Positions 29,248 to 38,120 are shown, counted from the stretch's first letter. The stretch: DNA of 64,000 nucleotides from Flexivirga caeni (GCF_003724155.1 NZ_RJJQ01000020.1:36705-100704); one strand, 5' to 3'. Notes: generated by a model not told the origin, from the letters alone. Numbers and translations: made by a program.

Positions 29248-29913
29248 GTGAAAGCACGCCCTACCCTCGCTGTTGTGGCCACCGCCCTGCTCGCGGCATC
29301 GCTCACTGCGTGCGGCTCGTCCGGCTCGTCCGGATCGAGTGCGAGCAACACCACCTCCGGTGGCGGCGCAGCCACCACGACGTCCACGGCGATGTCGAGC
29401 GGATCCGGCATGAGTAGCAGCACCGGCGCCACGAAAGTCGCCGCGATGCCGTTCGGTCCCGCCTGCTCGACGGTTCCCAAGAGCGGAAAGGGGTCCTTCG
29501 ACGGTATGGCGCAGGATCCTGTCGCAACCGCGGCTTCGAACAACCCCGCACTGTCGACCTTGACCGCCGCGGTCAAGAAGGCTGGCCTGGTCGACACGCT
29601 CAACAGTGCGTCGGCGCTGACCGTGTTCGCGCCGGCGAACTCGGCGTTCGCCAAGCTGCCCAAGGCGCAACTCGACGCGGTGCTCGCCAACAAATCCAAG
29701 CTCACGGCCTTGCTCACCGGGCACGTGGTCAAGGGACGGCTGAGCGCCGCCCAGCTGGCTGGGAGCCACCAGTCGCTGGGCGGAACGACCATCACGGTCA
29801 CCGGATCGGGCGAGAAGTTCATGGTCGACGGCACCGCGAACGTAGTGTGCGGGAACGTGCAGACCGCGAACGCGACCGTCTACATCATCGACAGCGTCCT
29901 GATGGCCAAGTAG
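29248..29913 (+). CDS. Fasciclin-domain lipoprotein, MPT70/MPT83-like
   Basis: A 221-residue exported lipoprotein. The signal peptide has lipobox LTAC with Cys22, followed by a Ser/Gly/Thr-rich linker (about 23-62) and one fasciclin domain (about 75-221) with TVFAPANSAFAKLP and the closing TVYIIDSVLM. In mycobacteria the homologous MPT70/MPT83 proteins are the main SigK targets; their molecular role is unsettled, with adhesion suggested. GAAGGAG precedes the chosen GTG by 10 nt; a TTG at 29239 is too close to it. It sits 67 bp before sigK. Confidence 0.9.
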   Translation: MKARPTLAVVATALLAASLTACGSSGSSGSSASNTTSGGGAATTTSTAMSSGSGMSSSTGATKVAAMPFGPACSTVPKSGKGSFDGMAQDPVATAASNNPALSTLTAAVKKAGLVDTLNSASALTVFAPANSAFAKLPKAQLDAVLANKSKLTALLTGHVVKGRLSAAQLAGSHQSLGGTTITVTGSGEKFMVDGTANVVCGNVQTANATVYIIDSVLMAK

Positions 29914-29980
29914 GCCGTCGCACGGGTGGTGGGACATGCCAGCGCTCGCCCCGCATGCGCCCACCCGTAAGAATGGGGAC

Positions 29981-30541
29981 GTGACCGCGGGCGAACCTCC
30001 TTCGTTGGCCGGCCTGCTGCAGCAGGTCGGCCAGGGGGACGAGGCGGCGTTCACGCAGCTGTATGACGCGACCGCCGCGCGCGTGCACGGGCTCGTCTGC
30101 CGCGTCGTGGTCGACCGGGCCATGAGCGAGGAGGTCACCCAGGAGGTGTTCCTCGAGGTATGGCGGACCAGCCCGCGCTTCTCGCCGGACCGCGGGTCTG
30201 CACTGTCCTGGCTGTTCACGATCGCGCATCGTCGCGCGGTCGACCGGGTCCGCTCGGTGAACGCCGCTCGCCACCGCGACGCAACGTACGTGTCGACGCA
30301 GTCCGAACCGGCATACGACTCCACCTCCGAACAAGTCACCGGATCGCTCCAGGCGGTTTCGGTGCGCGCGGCCATCGCCCAGTTGTCGCCCGTCCAGCGA
30401 GAGGCCGTCGAGCTCGCCTACTTCGAGGGCATCTCGCATGCCGAGGTCGCGCAGCGCCTGGGGATCCCGCTCGGCACCGCCAAGTCGCGGATCCGCGACG
30501 GTTTGCTCGCCCTGCGTGCGGCGTTCGGAGGTGAAGCATGA
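29981..30541 (+). CDS. sigK: ECF RNA polymerase sigma factor SigK
   Basis: A group-4 sigma factor of about 186 residues. Region 2 runs from AAFTQLYDATAARVHGLV through EEVTQEVFLEVWRTSP and LSWLFTIAHRRAVDRVRS. Region 4 contains LSPVQREAVELAYFEGISH and the helix-turn-helix AEVAQRLGIPLGTAKSRIRD. The SigK name rests on synteny with mycobacteria (anti-sigma factor next, then the FAD/DUF1365/cyclopropane/DUF1295 genes and an MPT70-like gene). The GTG start at 29981 is preferred; an ATG at 29936 would add 15 residues without homology. It overlaps rskA by 4 bp. Confidence 0.9.
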   Translation: MTAGEPPSLAGLLQQVGQGDEAAFTQLYDATAARVHGLVCRVVVDRAMSEEVTQEVFLEVWRTSPRFSPDRGSALSWLFTIAHRRAVDRVRSVNAARHRDATYVSTQSEPAYDSTSEQVTGSLQAVSVRAAIAQLSPVQREAVELAYFEGISHAEVAQRLGIPLGTAKSRIRDGLLALRAAFGGEA

Positions 30542-31233
30542 CAAGCAAACACGTGGACGCGGTCGACTACGCGATGGACGCACTCGACGACCTCGCCCGG
30601 CGAGCGGCCGACCGGCACCTGGCGGACTGTGCGCAGTGCCGGCGCGAGGTGGCCGAATGGCGGGAGCTGACAACGGTGGTCGGTGAGTCCGTCCCGCCGG
30701 TGGCGCCGCCGCCGGCGCTGCGCGAGACGGTGCTGGCAGCCGCGCGATCGACTCCGCAGGAGTCCGGCACGGACCGCGCAACCGACGCGCAACCGAGCCG
30801 GCCTCGCGCACGCTGGTTGCTTGCAGCGGCAGCGGCCCTCGTGCTGATAGCCGGTGGCATCTCGGTGGCCGTGCATCCCTGGTCGGGCCACTCGGCCCCG
30901 GCGAGCGCGGTGGCACAGGTGACCAACGCGCCGGACGCGCGACGGGCGAGTAAGGCCGTCGACGGGGGGTCCCTGGTGATGGTCTTCTCCGCGAAGGAGG
31001 AGAAGGCGGTCGCCACCCTGCAGGACGTGCCGGCGGCCGCAACGGGCAAGGTCTACCAGGCGTGGTTCGTCACTCCCTCAGGAATGGTCGACGCCGGCCT
31101 CCTCCAACCCGGGAAGCCGACCGTCCTGCGCGGCAGCACCGCGAACGCATCCGGGGCCGCGGTCACTGTCGAGCCCGCCGGCGGCTCGAAGCAGCCGACA
31201 AGCAAACCCATCGTCGTGGTTTCCATGAGCTGA
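30538..31233 (+). CDS. rskA: Anti-sigma-K factor RskA
   Basis: A 231-residue single-pass membrane regulator. The cytoplasmic anti-sigma domain has the zinc-type pattern His27-x3-Cys31-x2-Cys34. One transmembrane helix follows (about 84-106, LLAAAAALVLIAGGISVAV). The extracytoplasmic RskA domain carries KVYQAWFVTPSGMVDAGLL (about 165-183). Regulated proteolysis releases SigK in mycobacteria; whether the same proteases act here is unknown. The ATGA overlap with sigK fixes stoichiometry. In some mycobacteria mutations in rskA change the output of the regulon. Confidence 0.9.
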   Translation: MTSKHVDAVDYAMDALDDLARRAADRHLADCAQCRREVAEWRELTTVVGESVPPVAPPPALRETVLAAARSTPQESGTDRATDAQPSRPRARWLLAAAAALVLIAGGISVAVHPWSGHSAPASAVAQVTNAPDARRASKAVDGGSLVMVFSAKEEKAVATLQDVPAAATGKVYQAWFVTPSGMVDAGLLQPGKPTVLRGSTANASGAAVTVEPAGGSKQPTSKPIVVVSMS

Positions 31234-31237
31234 TCAC

Positions 31238-31264
31238 CCATCCGTCTGCCCCGCGGCGACGAAC
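31238..31264 (+). promoter_or_regulatory. SigK-type promoter before the FAD oxidoreductase operon
   Basis: CCATCC (31238-31243), 15 bp, ACGAAC (31259-31264), 37 bp before the GTG start. The hexamers and the spacer length are identical to the element at 27586. Confidence 0.7.
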
Positions 31265-31300
31265 CCCACCGGACAAACAGTTCCGGCGAAAGGGAGTTCG

Positions 31301-32560
31301 GTGGTCGATCACTTCGCGATCGTCGGCAGCGGCGTCTCCGGGCTGGTCGCTGCACACGTGCTGGCCCGGTCGGGCAAGGTGACCGTCTTCGAGGCCGACG
31401 ACCGGCCGGGTGGGCATGCCCACACGCATGACGTCGCAGTCCCCGGGCAGGACAGCGTGCGCGTGGACAGCGGGTTCATCGTGCACAACGACCGCACCTA
31501 CCCGACGCTGTGCCGCCTCTTCGACGAGCTCGGCGTTCCGACCCAGCCGACCGACATGAGCATGTCGATCTGGTCCGAGCGCACCGGCTGGCAATACGCG
31601 GGCGGCAAGGGCATTCGCGGTGTGCTGGCGGATCCGCGAACGGCGACCCGGCCGGCGTTCCTGCGCATGCTGTGGCAGATCCGCAGATTCCACCGCGAGG
31701 CGCGCACGTCGTTGCGGTCCGGCGACCAGAGCCCGCTGTCCTTCGGCGACTGGCTCGCCGGACGCGACTTCTCCGGCGACTTCCTGGAGCATTTCGCACG
31801 TCCGCTGGTCGCCGCAGTGTGGTCCTGCGCGCCGGCCGACGCACTCGCCTATCCGGCCCGCAGCCTGCTGACCTTCCTCGACCACCACGGCATGCTGTCA
31901 GTGACCGGATCCCCCGCGTGGCGGACCGTCACCGGCGGATCGCGCACGTATGTCGAGAGGCTCCTCGCAGGCCCGCGCATCGAGCTGCGCTGCGGCACAC
32001 CGGTGCGTGCCGTCGCCGCTCGTGACGACGTCGTCACCGTGCAGACGGAGGACGACGAGCACGATTTCACCGGCGTCGTGATCGCGACCCACCCACGCGC
32101 CGCCCACGCGGTGCTGAAGTCACCGACCCCTGCCCAGACCGCAGTGCTGCTCGCAATGCGCTACTCCTCCAACGAGGTTCAGCTGCACACCGACACGTCG
32201 TTGCTGCCCCGCTCGGCGCGGGCGCGTGCTTCGTGGAACTACCTGCTGCCGCGCGGGCCCCAGGACGGTGTCTTGGTGTCGTACGACCTGACCCGGCTGA
32301 TGCGACTGCCCTCCCCGGATGGCCGGCGCTTCATCGTCACGCTGGGCGGCGCCGGCCGGGTCGATCCGGCGACGGTGATCGCCCGGACGGCCTACGAGCA
32401 CCCGCTCTACACCGCGGAATTCCTGCGTGCCCAGGCCCGCCTGTCCGGGTTGCGCGAAGCACGCATCGCCTTCGCGGGCGCCTACCACGGCTGGGGTTTC
32501 CACGAGGACGGCGCGCTCTCGGGGTTGCGCGCTGCCGAGGCGCTCGGGGGTCACTGGTGA
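31301..32560 (+). CDS. FAD-dependent amine-oxidase-like protein (Rv0449c type)
   Basis: A 419-residue flavoprotein. The N-terminal dinucleotide loop is AIVGSGVSGLVAAHVLARSG with VFEADDRPGGHAHT following (about 5-42), and the C-terminal FAD segment is AGAYHGWGFHEDGALSGLRAAE. The exact reaction is unknown. Genes of this type sit next to DUF1365 and cyclopropane synthase genes in many bacteria and are thought to act together on fatty-acid chains. The GTG start is fixed by GAAAGGGAG upstream. It heads a chain of overlapping genes in the SigK cluster. Confidence 0.88.
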   Translation: MVDHFAIVGSGVSGLVAAHVLARSGKVTVFEADDRPGGHAHTHDVAVPGQDSVRVDSGFIVHNDRTYPTLCRLFDELGVPTQPTDMSMSIWSERTGWQYAGGKGIRGVLADPRTATRPAFLRMLWQIRRFHREARTSLRSGDQSPLSFGDWLAGRDFSGDFLEHFARPLVAAVWSCAPADALAYPARSLLTFLDHHGMLSVTGSPAWRTVTGGSRTYVERLLAGPRIELRCGTPVRAVAARDDVVTVQTEDDEHDFTGVVIATHPRAAHAVLKSPTPAQTAVLLAMRYSSNEVQLHTDTSLLPRSARARASWNYLLPRGPQDGVLVSYDLTRLMRLPSPDGRRFIVTLGGAGRVDPATVIARTAYEHPLYTAEFLRAQARLSGLREARIAFAGAYHGWGFHEDGALSGLRAAEALGGHW

Positions 32561-33282
32561 AGCCCACGGCATACCTGGCGACGGTCCGGCATGTGCGAGT
32601 CGCGCCACTGCACAACGACTTCACCTACCGCACCTGCACCTGGGCGATCCCACTGAACGCGACCGACCCCAACCACGTACTTCCTTGGTGGCACAGAGGA
32701 TTCGTCCGATTCCGGGCCGGTGATCATCTCGGCCGGTCACCGAGCTGGCGACAGAACATCGTCGACTTCGCGCACGCACGCGGCGTGGATGTGTCCGGCT
32801 GCGACATCACCGCACTGTGCGGTGGGGCCACCTCCGGCTACGCATTCGACCCGTTGACCCTCTACTGGTGCGCGGCGCCCTCGGGTGAATCCCTCGCCGT
32901 GATTGCCGAGGTCCGCAACACCTACGGCGAGCGCCATACCTATCTCCTTCAACCCGACGAACGCGACATCGCGCACACCGAAAAGTGTTTCTACGTCTCA
33001 CCGTTCAACGACGTGACCGGGAGCTACACGATGTCCGTGCCGCCGCCGGACGCCGCCGGATTCGACATTCGGGTGACGCTGCACCGGCCAGGGAGCCGGC
33101 CGTTCGTCGCCACCTGGCGCGGCGTCCGCCCGCAGTCGTGGAGCGACCGGCTCCGGTTGGCGCTGCACCTGCCGGTCGCGGCGCAGCTAGTCACGGCCCG
33201 CATCCGGGTGCAGGGCATCCGGTTGTGGCTCCGCCGCCTTCCTGTGCAACCCCGTCCGCACCACCGTGAGGAGACGACATGA
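32557..33282 (+). CDS. DUF1365 family protein
   Basis: A 241-residue member of DUF1365 (mycobacterial Rv0448c type), almost always found between an FAD oxidoreductase gene and a cyclopropane synthase gene. Conserved blocks seen are HNDFTYRTCTWAIPL near the N-terminus, GYAFDPLTLYWC (about 96-107), the EVRNTYGERHTYLL region and KCFYVSPFND (about 143-152). No catalytic residues are established. The GTG start overlaps the preceding stop and the end overlaps the next start, so the expression is coupled on both sides. Confidence 0.88.
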   Translation: MKPTAYLATVRHVRVAPLHNDFTYRTCTWAIPLNATDPNHVLPWWHRGFVRFRAGDHLGRSPSWRQNIVDFAHARGVDVSGCDITALCGGATSGYAFDPLTLYWCAAPSGESLAVIAEVRNTYGERHTYLLQPDERDIAHTEKCFYVSPFNDVTGSYTMSVPPPDAAGFDIRVTLHRPGSRPFVATWRGVRPQSWSDRLRLALHLPVAAQLVTARIRVQGIRLWLRRLPVQPRPHHREETT

Positions 33283-34556
33283 CCTTCTTCCGCACCACGA
33301 GCACACTTCCCGGCGCGTCGCCGCGGGCCGTCGACGCGCGCCGGTGGCCCGATGTCGCGCGCATCCCGCACGGCGTGGTCGCGTCGGCGTCCGGAGCGGT
33401 CGCCGCCCGGCTCTTCACCTATGCCGTGGCGAGGTTGCCGATCCGCGTGGTCTTCCCGGACGGTCAGGTCCTGGGTGGCGACCGGCGGCCGTCCGCCCCG
33501 ACGATGACGGTGGTCGCACCCCAGGCGTTGATGCGGCGCATCGGCACCGCGGGCATGATCGGCTTCGGTGAGTCCTACCTCGCCGGCGAATGGGACAGCA
33601 GCGAACTCGCCCGGCTGATCGAGCAGTTCGCCCGAGGGGTGGACACCCTGGTGCCGCGACCGCTGCATGCACTCAGGTCAGTCGTCCTGCGCCGCCAGCC
33701 CCGTGCCGACCGGCCCGACCGGGCACACTCGCAGAGCAACGTCACGCGCCACTACGACCTGTCCAACGAGTTGTTCGCGTCGTTCCTCGATCCGACGATG
33801 ACCTATTCCAGCGCTCTCTTCGGCGGCGAGGCGGACGACCTGGCAACCGCGCAGCGCCGCAAGATGGACCGGCTACTCGACGAGACTGCCGTCGCCGCAG
33901 GGTCACGGGTCCTCGAAATCGGCTCGGGCTGGGGCGGATCCGCGCTGCGTGCCGCCCGTCGAGGGGCCACGGTCCGCAGCATCACGTTGTCCGAGCGACA
34001 ACAACAGTGGGCCAATGCGATGCTTGCCGAGGAGGGCGTGGCCGGCGCCGCACACGTCGAGCTGTGCGACTACCGCGATGTCACCGGCACCTACGACGCG
34101 GTTGTCTCGGCGGAGATGATTGAAGCTGTCGGGCTGGAGTTTCTGGACACCTACTTCGCCACCATCGCGTCGGTCCTGCGGCCCGGTGGCCGCGCTGCGA
34201 TCCAGGCGATCGTCATGCCGCACCGCCGAGCACTGGAGACTCAGCGCACCTACACCTGGATTCACAAGTACATCTTCCCGGGCGGTGCACTCCCGTCGGT
34301 GCGGCTGATCACCGAGTCGGCCGGGCGGGCCGGGCTGCGGCTGACCGGCGAGCTGCCGATGGGCGACTCCTACGTGCGCACCCTCGATGACTGGGCCCGC
34401 CGATTCGCCGAAAGCGCCTCGCACGTCGAGGCTCTCGGCTTTGATGCGACCTTCCGGCGGATGTGGGACTTCTACCTGCGCTACTCCGAGGGCGGGTTCC
34501 GTGCCGGCTACCTCGACGTGCGCCAGCTGACCTTCGTCCGCGAGGACTGCGCATGA
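33279..34556 (+). CDS. Cyclopropane-fatty-acyl-phospholipid synthase family methyltransferase 1
   Basis: A 425-residue SAM-dependent enzyme (mycobacterial UfaA1 position). An N-terminal lipid-domain region precedes the Rossmann methyltransferase. Motifs are NVTRHYDLSNELFASFLDPTM (about 150-170), SAM loop VLEIGSGWGGSAL (about 211-223), and the active-site region EMIEAVGLEFLDTYF with IQAIVMP. It would add methyl or methylene groups to unsaturated acyl chains of membrane phospholipids, with the exact product unknown. It ends overlapping a second, diverged synthase (ATGA). Confidence 0.9.
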   Translation: MTFFRTTSTLPGASPRAVDARRWPDVARIPHGVVASASGAVAARLFTYAVARLPIRVVFPDGQVLGGDRRPSAPTMTVVAPQALMRRIGTAGMIGFGESYLAGEWDSSELARLIEQFARGVDTLVPRPLHALRSVVLRRQPRADRPDRAHSQSNVTRHYDLSNELFASFLDPTMTYSSALFGGEADDLATAQRRKMDRLLDETAVAAGSRVLEIGSGWGGSALRAARRGATVRSITLSERQQQWANAMLAEEGVAGAAHVELCDYRDVTGTYDAVVSAEMIEAVGLEFLDTYFATIASVLRPGGRAAIQAIVMPHRRALETQRTYTWIHKYIFPGGALPSVRLITESAGRAGLRLTGELPMGDSYVRTLDDWARRFAESASHVEALGFDATFRRMWDFYLRYSEGGFRAGYLDVRQLTFVREDCA

Positions 34557-35854
34557 CGGGGGTCGCGCCGGCGCTGGAGCAATCACTGCGGCCGCTCCTG
34601 CGCGGCCCGTTGCCCGTCCGGCTGACGGCGTGGGACGGCAGCACTGCCGGCGCCACCGGACCGCGGGTCCGGCTCAACCACCCGGACGCATTGCGCCGCC
34701 TGCTGCGCCATCCCGGTGAACTCGGTGCCGCACAGGCCTACGTCGCCGGCGACGTCGAGTTCGACGGGGAGGTGAGTGAGTTGCTGCAGCTGTTCCGGCA
34801 TACCGGAGAGGAGCGCGGCCTGGCGCACCGGCGCCCTGGTGCGGTGAGTCTGGTAAAGGCGCTGCGCGGCGTGATCGCTGCCGGCGGACTCGGCCGGCGG
34901 CCACCGGATCCCGCGTCGCAGCTCAAGGTTCGTGGCCGGCTGCACTCCCGGGCCCGCGACCGCGACGCCATACACGGCCACTACGACGTGCGCAGCGACT
35001 TCTACGAGCTGGTCCTCGACCGGAGCATGGCCTACTCGTGCGCCTACGTGACCCGGGGAGATCTCGGCTCTTGCGAGACGGCCGGTTACACGCTCGAGGA
35101 CGCCCAGCACGACAAGCTCGATCTCGTGTGCCGCAAGGTCGGGCTGGACGCTCGTCCCGGGATGCGCCTGCTGGACGTCGGCTGCGGGTGGGGAGCGCTC
35201 GCGCTCCACGCGGCCGACCGCTACGGCGCCAAGGTCACGGGCGTGACCATCTCCGAGGAGCAGAAGGCCTTTGTCGACAGGCGAATTCACGAGCGAGGAC
35301 TGGGCGACCGGGTTTCCGTCGAGCTGCGGGACTACCGGGACGTGACCGGGCGGTATGACGCGGTCGTGTCGCTCGAGATGGGCGAGCACGCCGGCGACAA
35401 GGGCTACCCCGACTATGCCCGCGTGCTGCACGACGCGGCGGACGGCGACGCACGCGTTCTGGTGCAGCAGATGAGTCGTCGCGGCCGGCATCCGGGAGGG
35501 GGCCCGTTCATCGAGGCGTTCATCGCGCCCGACATGACCATGCGTCCCGTCGGTGACACGATCGAGCTGCTGGAGGCGGCCGGCCTGGAGGTGCGGGACG
35601 TGCACGCGCTTCGGGAGCACTACGCCTGGACGGTGCGCTCGTGGCAGCGGCGCTTCGAGCTGCACCGCGCGGAGATCGAGCAGCTGGTGCCGGCCGAGAC
35701 CGTCCGTGTCTGGGAGCTCTATCTCGCCGGAGGGCTCCTCGCCTTCGAGGAGGGCCGGATGGGGGTCGACCAGATCGTGGCCGTTCGGCGGCGACCGGGG
35801 CGATCCGGCCTTCCGGCGGTCCGTCCGCCGGGTTGGAGTGCAGCGCATGACTGA
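34553..35854 (+). CDS. Cyclopropane-fatty-acyl-phospholipid synthase family methyltransferase 2
   Basis: A 433-residue paralog of the preceding gene product. It keeps HGHYDVRSDFYELVLDRSMAY-type substrate contacts and the SAM loop LLDVGCGWGALALHAA (about 205-220), and VSLEMGEHAGDKGYPDY replaces the EMIEAVG region, so the active-site surroundings differ. The two enzymes may act in sequence or on different double bonds. It overlaps the upstream gene by 4 bp and the downstream DUF1295 gene by 8 bp. Confidence 0.87.
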   Translation: MTGVAPALEQSLRPLLRGPLPVRLTAWDGSTAGATGPRVRLNHPDALRRLLRHPGELGAAQAYVAGDVEFDGEVSELLQLFRHTGEERGLAHRRPGAVSLVKALRGVIAAGGLGRRPPDPASQLKVRGRLHSRARDRDAIHGHYDVRSDFYELVLDRSMAYSCAYVTRGDLGSCETAGYTLEDAQHDKLDLVCRKVGLDARPGMRLLDVGCGWGALALHAADRYGAKVTGVTISEEQKAFVDRRIHERGLGDRVSVELRDYRDVTGRYDAVVSLEMGEHAGDKGYPDYARVLHDAADGDARVLVQQMSRRGRHPGGGPFIEAFIAPDMTMRPVGDTIELLEAAGLEVRDVHALREHYAWTVRSWQRRFELHRAEIEQLVPAETVRVWELYLAGGLLAFEEGRMGVDQIVAVRRRPGRSGLPAVRPPGWSAAHD

Positions 35855-36626
35855 CCTCGCCGAGATGGCCCTCGTCAGTGCGGTGGTGCTGGCTGCTCTG
35901 CAAGGGTGCGCCGCGCTCTGGGGACGGCTGGCCGGTCGCTGGATGGTTGCCGACGTCGTCTGGGGCCTCGGCCTGGCGGCCGTTGCCCTGCTCGGACTCG
36001 CGACCGGGTCCGGTGGCGGGGTGCGCCGCTGGGTCCTCGTGCTGGTCGTCGGGGTATGGGGCGGTCGTCTCGCATCCCACGTGTGGGGGCGCCTGCGCAC
36101 GCAGGATCACGATGACCCGCGCTACGAGCGGATGGCGGCCGGTCGCAGCAGGATCGCGACCGCGCTGCGCGTTTTCGGGATGCAGGGGGTGATCCAGTGG
36201 GTCGTGTCGCTGCCGATCCAGGTGTCGGCGGTGAGCGGTGACCCGCACGGATTACGCTGGGCTGTCGCGATATTCGGGTCGCTCGTCGCGGTCGGGGGCA
36301 TCGCTCTCGAAACGGTCGCGGACCGCCAGTTGGAGCGCTACAAGCGGCAGGACCCGCGTCCGGTCGTCATGGACCAGGGGCTGTGGGCGTGGTCGCGTCA
36401 TCCGAACTATTTCGGCGATGCGTGCGTCTGGACCGGCGTCTACCTGGTCGCATGCTCGACCTGGCCGGGCGTGCTGACGATCATCTCGCCGGTCGTGATG
36501 ACCGCCCTGCTGATCTGGGGCAGCGGCGTCCGCCTGACGGAGCGCGCGATGGCCGACCGGCCCGGCTACGCCGCATACCAGGCCAGGACGAGTGCGTTCG
36601 TGCCCCGGCCGCCGCGCCGCGGATGA
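35847..36626 (+). CDS. DUF1295 membrane protein (steroid-reductase/methyltransferase-like)
   Basis: A 259-residue integral membrane protein with about six helices. It has the DUF1295 signature SHVWGRLRTQDHDDPRYERM near residue 78 and a conserved C-terminal block QGLWAWSRHPNYFGDACVWTG (about 176-196), shared with isoprenylcysteine methyltransferases and steroid 5-alpha-reductases. The homologous mycobacterial gene (Rv0446c) also lies in the sigK locus. A reductase acting on fatty-acid intermediates made by the cluster is plausible but not shown. It overlaps the second synthase gene. Confidence 0.88.
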   Translation: MTDLAEMALVSAVVLAALQGCAALWGRLAGRWMVADVVWGLGLAAVALLGLATGSGGGVRRWVLVLVVGVWGGRLASHVWGRLRTQDHDDPRYERMAAGRSRIATALRVFGMQGVIQWVVSLPIQVSAVSGDPHGLRWAVAIFGSLVAVGGIALETVADRQLERYKRQDPRPVVMDQGLWAWSRHPNYFGDACVWTGVYLVACSTWPGVLTIISPVVMTALLIWGSGVRLTERAMADRPGYAAYQARTSAFVPRPPRRG

Positions 36627-36647
36627 AACGCGGCATACATTGGCCGT

Positions 36648-37136
36648 ATGACGATTCTCGACGCGCCCATCGCCCGACTCGACGGAACGGCCGGCACGCT
36701 CGCCGACATCACGCTGGGGCGGCCCGCGCTGCTGGTGAACGTGGCGAGCAAGTGCGGGCTCACCCCGCAGTACACCGCGCTCGAAGCGCTGCAGAAGGAT
36801 TACGAGGCAAGGGGATTCACCGTCGTGGGCTTCCCGTGCAACCAGTTCGCCGGGCAGGAGCCGGGCTCGGCGGAGGAGATCCAGGAGTTCTGCAGCGCCA
36901 CGTATGGCGTGACGTTCCCGCTGACCGAGAAGATCGACGTCAACGGCGACGACCGGCACCCGATCTACCAGGCGCTGACGGAGTCGGCCGACCAGGACGG
37001 TCACGACGGTGACATCCAGTGGAACTTCGAGAAGTTCGTGGTCGGCGCGGACGGGTCGGTCGTGCAGCGCTTCAGCCCGCAGGTGACGCCCGACGACCCG
37101 CGGGTGACCGCGGCCATCGAGGCGACCCTGGGCTGA
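36648..37136 (+). CDS. Glutathione peroxidase-family thiol peroxidase
   Basis: A 162-residue peroxidase of the bacterial BtuE/Gpx type. The peroxidatic residue is Cys36 in NVASKCGLTPQY, with the tetrad partners Gln70 in GFPCNQFAGQEP, Trp125 and Asn126 in WNFEKF. A resolving cysteine is likely at Cys64 or Cys82. Because mycothiol is the probable thiol here, the reductant is more likely thioredoxin or mycoredoxin than glutathione. It is 21 bp after DUF1295 and its TGA overlaps the ATG of the next gene (TGATG), so it may share the SigK transcript. Confidence 0.92.
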   Translation: MTILDAPIARLDGTAGTLADITLGRPALLVNVASKCGLTPQYTALEALQKDYEARGFTVVGFPCNQFAGQEPGSAEEIQEFCSATYGVTFPLTEKIDVNGDDRHPIYQALTESADQDGHDGDIQWNFEKFVVGADGSVVQRFSPQVTPDDPRVTAAIEATLG

Positions 37137-37648
37137 TGGGCGAGGTCACGCTGAGACCACTCGTCGAAGCGGACGTCGACGCGCACAATGCCGGCGAGGA
37201 CGAGGAGACCATGCGCTGGCTCTCCGGCGGCAAGGGAACGCGTGAGTCGACGAGGCGCCACTTCGCTGGTCTCGCCGCGAATGCGGCACGTGGCGAGGGC
37301 AAGCGCGGTTTCGGCATTGTCGTCGACGGGCGACTCGGTGGTTACGTCGACTGTGACCCGGCAGTTGACGACGGCCTCGACGCGGGTGAGGTCAACGTCT
37401 CGTATGCCGTCCATCCCTGGGCACGACGGCACGGTGTCGCGACTCGTGCCGTCACCTTGATGTGCGACTACCTGCGGGCCGAAGGCATCGGCACGCGTGC
37501 CGCCTTGCGGATCGAGCCGGAGAACGTAGCCTCCCTCGGCGTCGCCGACCGCACCGGTTTCCGGTTCGTCCGGGAGTTCACCTCGGCCACCGACACGCAT
37601 CCGGACGGCACGCCCGTCACCTTCCGCCTCTACCTGCGCGATCTGTGA
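37136..37648 (+). CDS. GNAT acetyltransferase (RimJ/RimL-like)
   Basis: A 170-residue protein of the RimJ/RimL type. It has MGEVTLRPLVEADVD at the N-terminus, the acetyl-CoA motif A region AVHPWARRHGVATRAVTLMCDYL (about 86-108, with a His-Gly loop in place of the usual Arg/Gly run), and RIEPENVASLGVADRTGFRF. The substrate is unknown. The start overlaps the peroxidase stop by one base, so the two are coupled. Confidence 0.85.
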   Translation: MGEVTLRPLVEADVDAHNAGEDEETMRWLSGGKGTRESTRRHFAGLAANAARGEGKRGFGIVVDGRLGGYVDCDPAVDDGLDAGEVNVSYAVHPWARRHGVATRAVTLMCDYLRAEGIGTRAALRIEPENVASLGVADRTGFRFVREFTSATDTHPDGTPVTFRLYLRDL

Positions 37649-37665
37649 TTGGGGGATCCGACCCG

Positions 37666-38112
37666 ATGCATGCCGCTGACAACTATGTGCCCGCTGGTGC
37701 GACAGCTCTGGTCGGCCTGCGGTTCGAGCTGTTCGTCCAGGATGTCGCGACATCGGTCCGCTTCTATCGCTCGACCCTCGGCCTCCAACCTCCGCCGACG
37801 TGGTCAGGCGACGGGTACGTGTCACTGAGGTCCGGAGCGATCACCATTGGTGTCCAGCACCATGCGAAGCTGCCCGCCGGGCACCACTTCAGCCCCGACC
37901 GGCTCGCCGGACCCCGAGGCGTAGGGCTGGAGATGGTCGTCGAGGTCGACGATGTCGACCTTGCCTACGCGAACGCAGCGCCCCACGCCGAATCTTGTGG
38001 TGGCAGCGTCGAGCCACTTGCGGACCAGCCGTGGGGGCTGCGCGATTTCCGCCTCGTCGACCCGGACGGCTACTACCTGAGAGTCACGTCACTCCGGAGG
38101 TGGGGCGGGTGA
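37666..38112 (+). CDS. VOC-superfamily (glyoxalase/bleomycin-resistance fold) protein
   Basis: A 148-residue protein with two beta-alpha-beta-beta-beta modules. It starts near RFELFVQDVATSVRFYRSTLGL and ends with DQPWGLRDFRLVDPDGYYLRVTS, the closing strand typical of the family. Metal ligands cannot be assigned with confidence. It may be a resistance protein, dioxygenase or glyoxalase-like enzyme. It follows the GNAT gene by 17 bp and its end lies only 8 bp from the convergent TetR gene. Confidence 0.8.
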   Translation: MHAADNYVPAGATALVGLRFELFVQDVATSVRFYRSTLGLQPPPTWSGDGYVSLRSGAITIGVQHHAKLPAGHHFSPDRLAGPRGVGLEMVVEVDDVDLAYANAAPHAESCGGSVEPLADQPWGLRDFRLVDPDGYYLRVTSLRRWGG

Positions 38113-38120
38113 TGGGTCTT

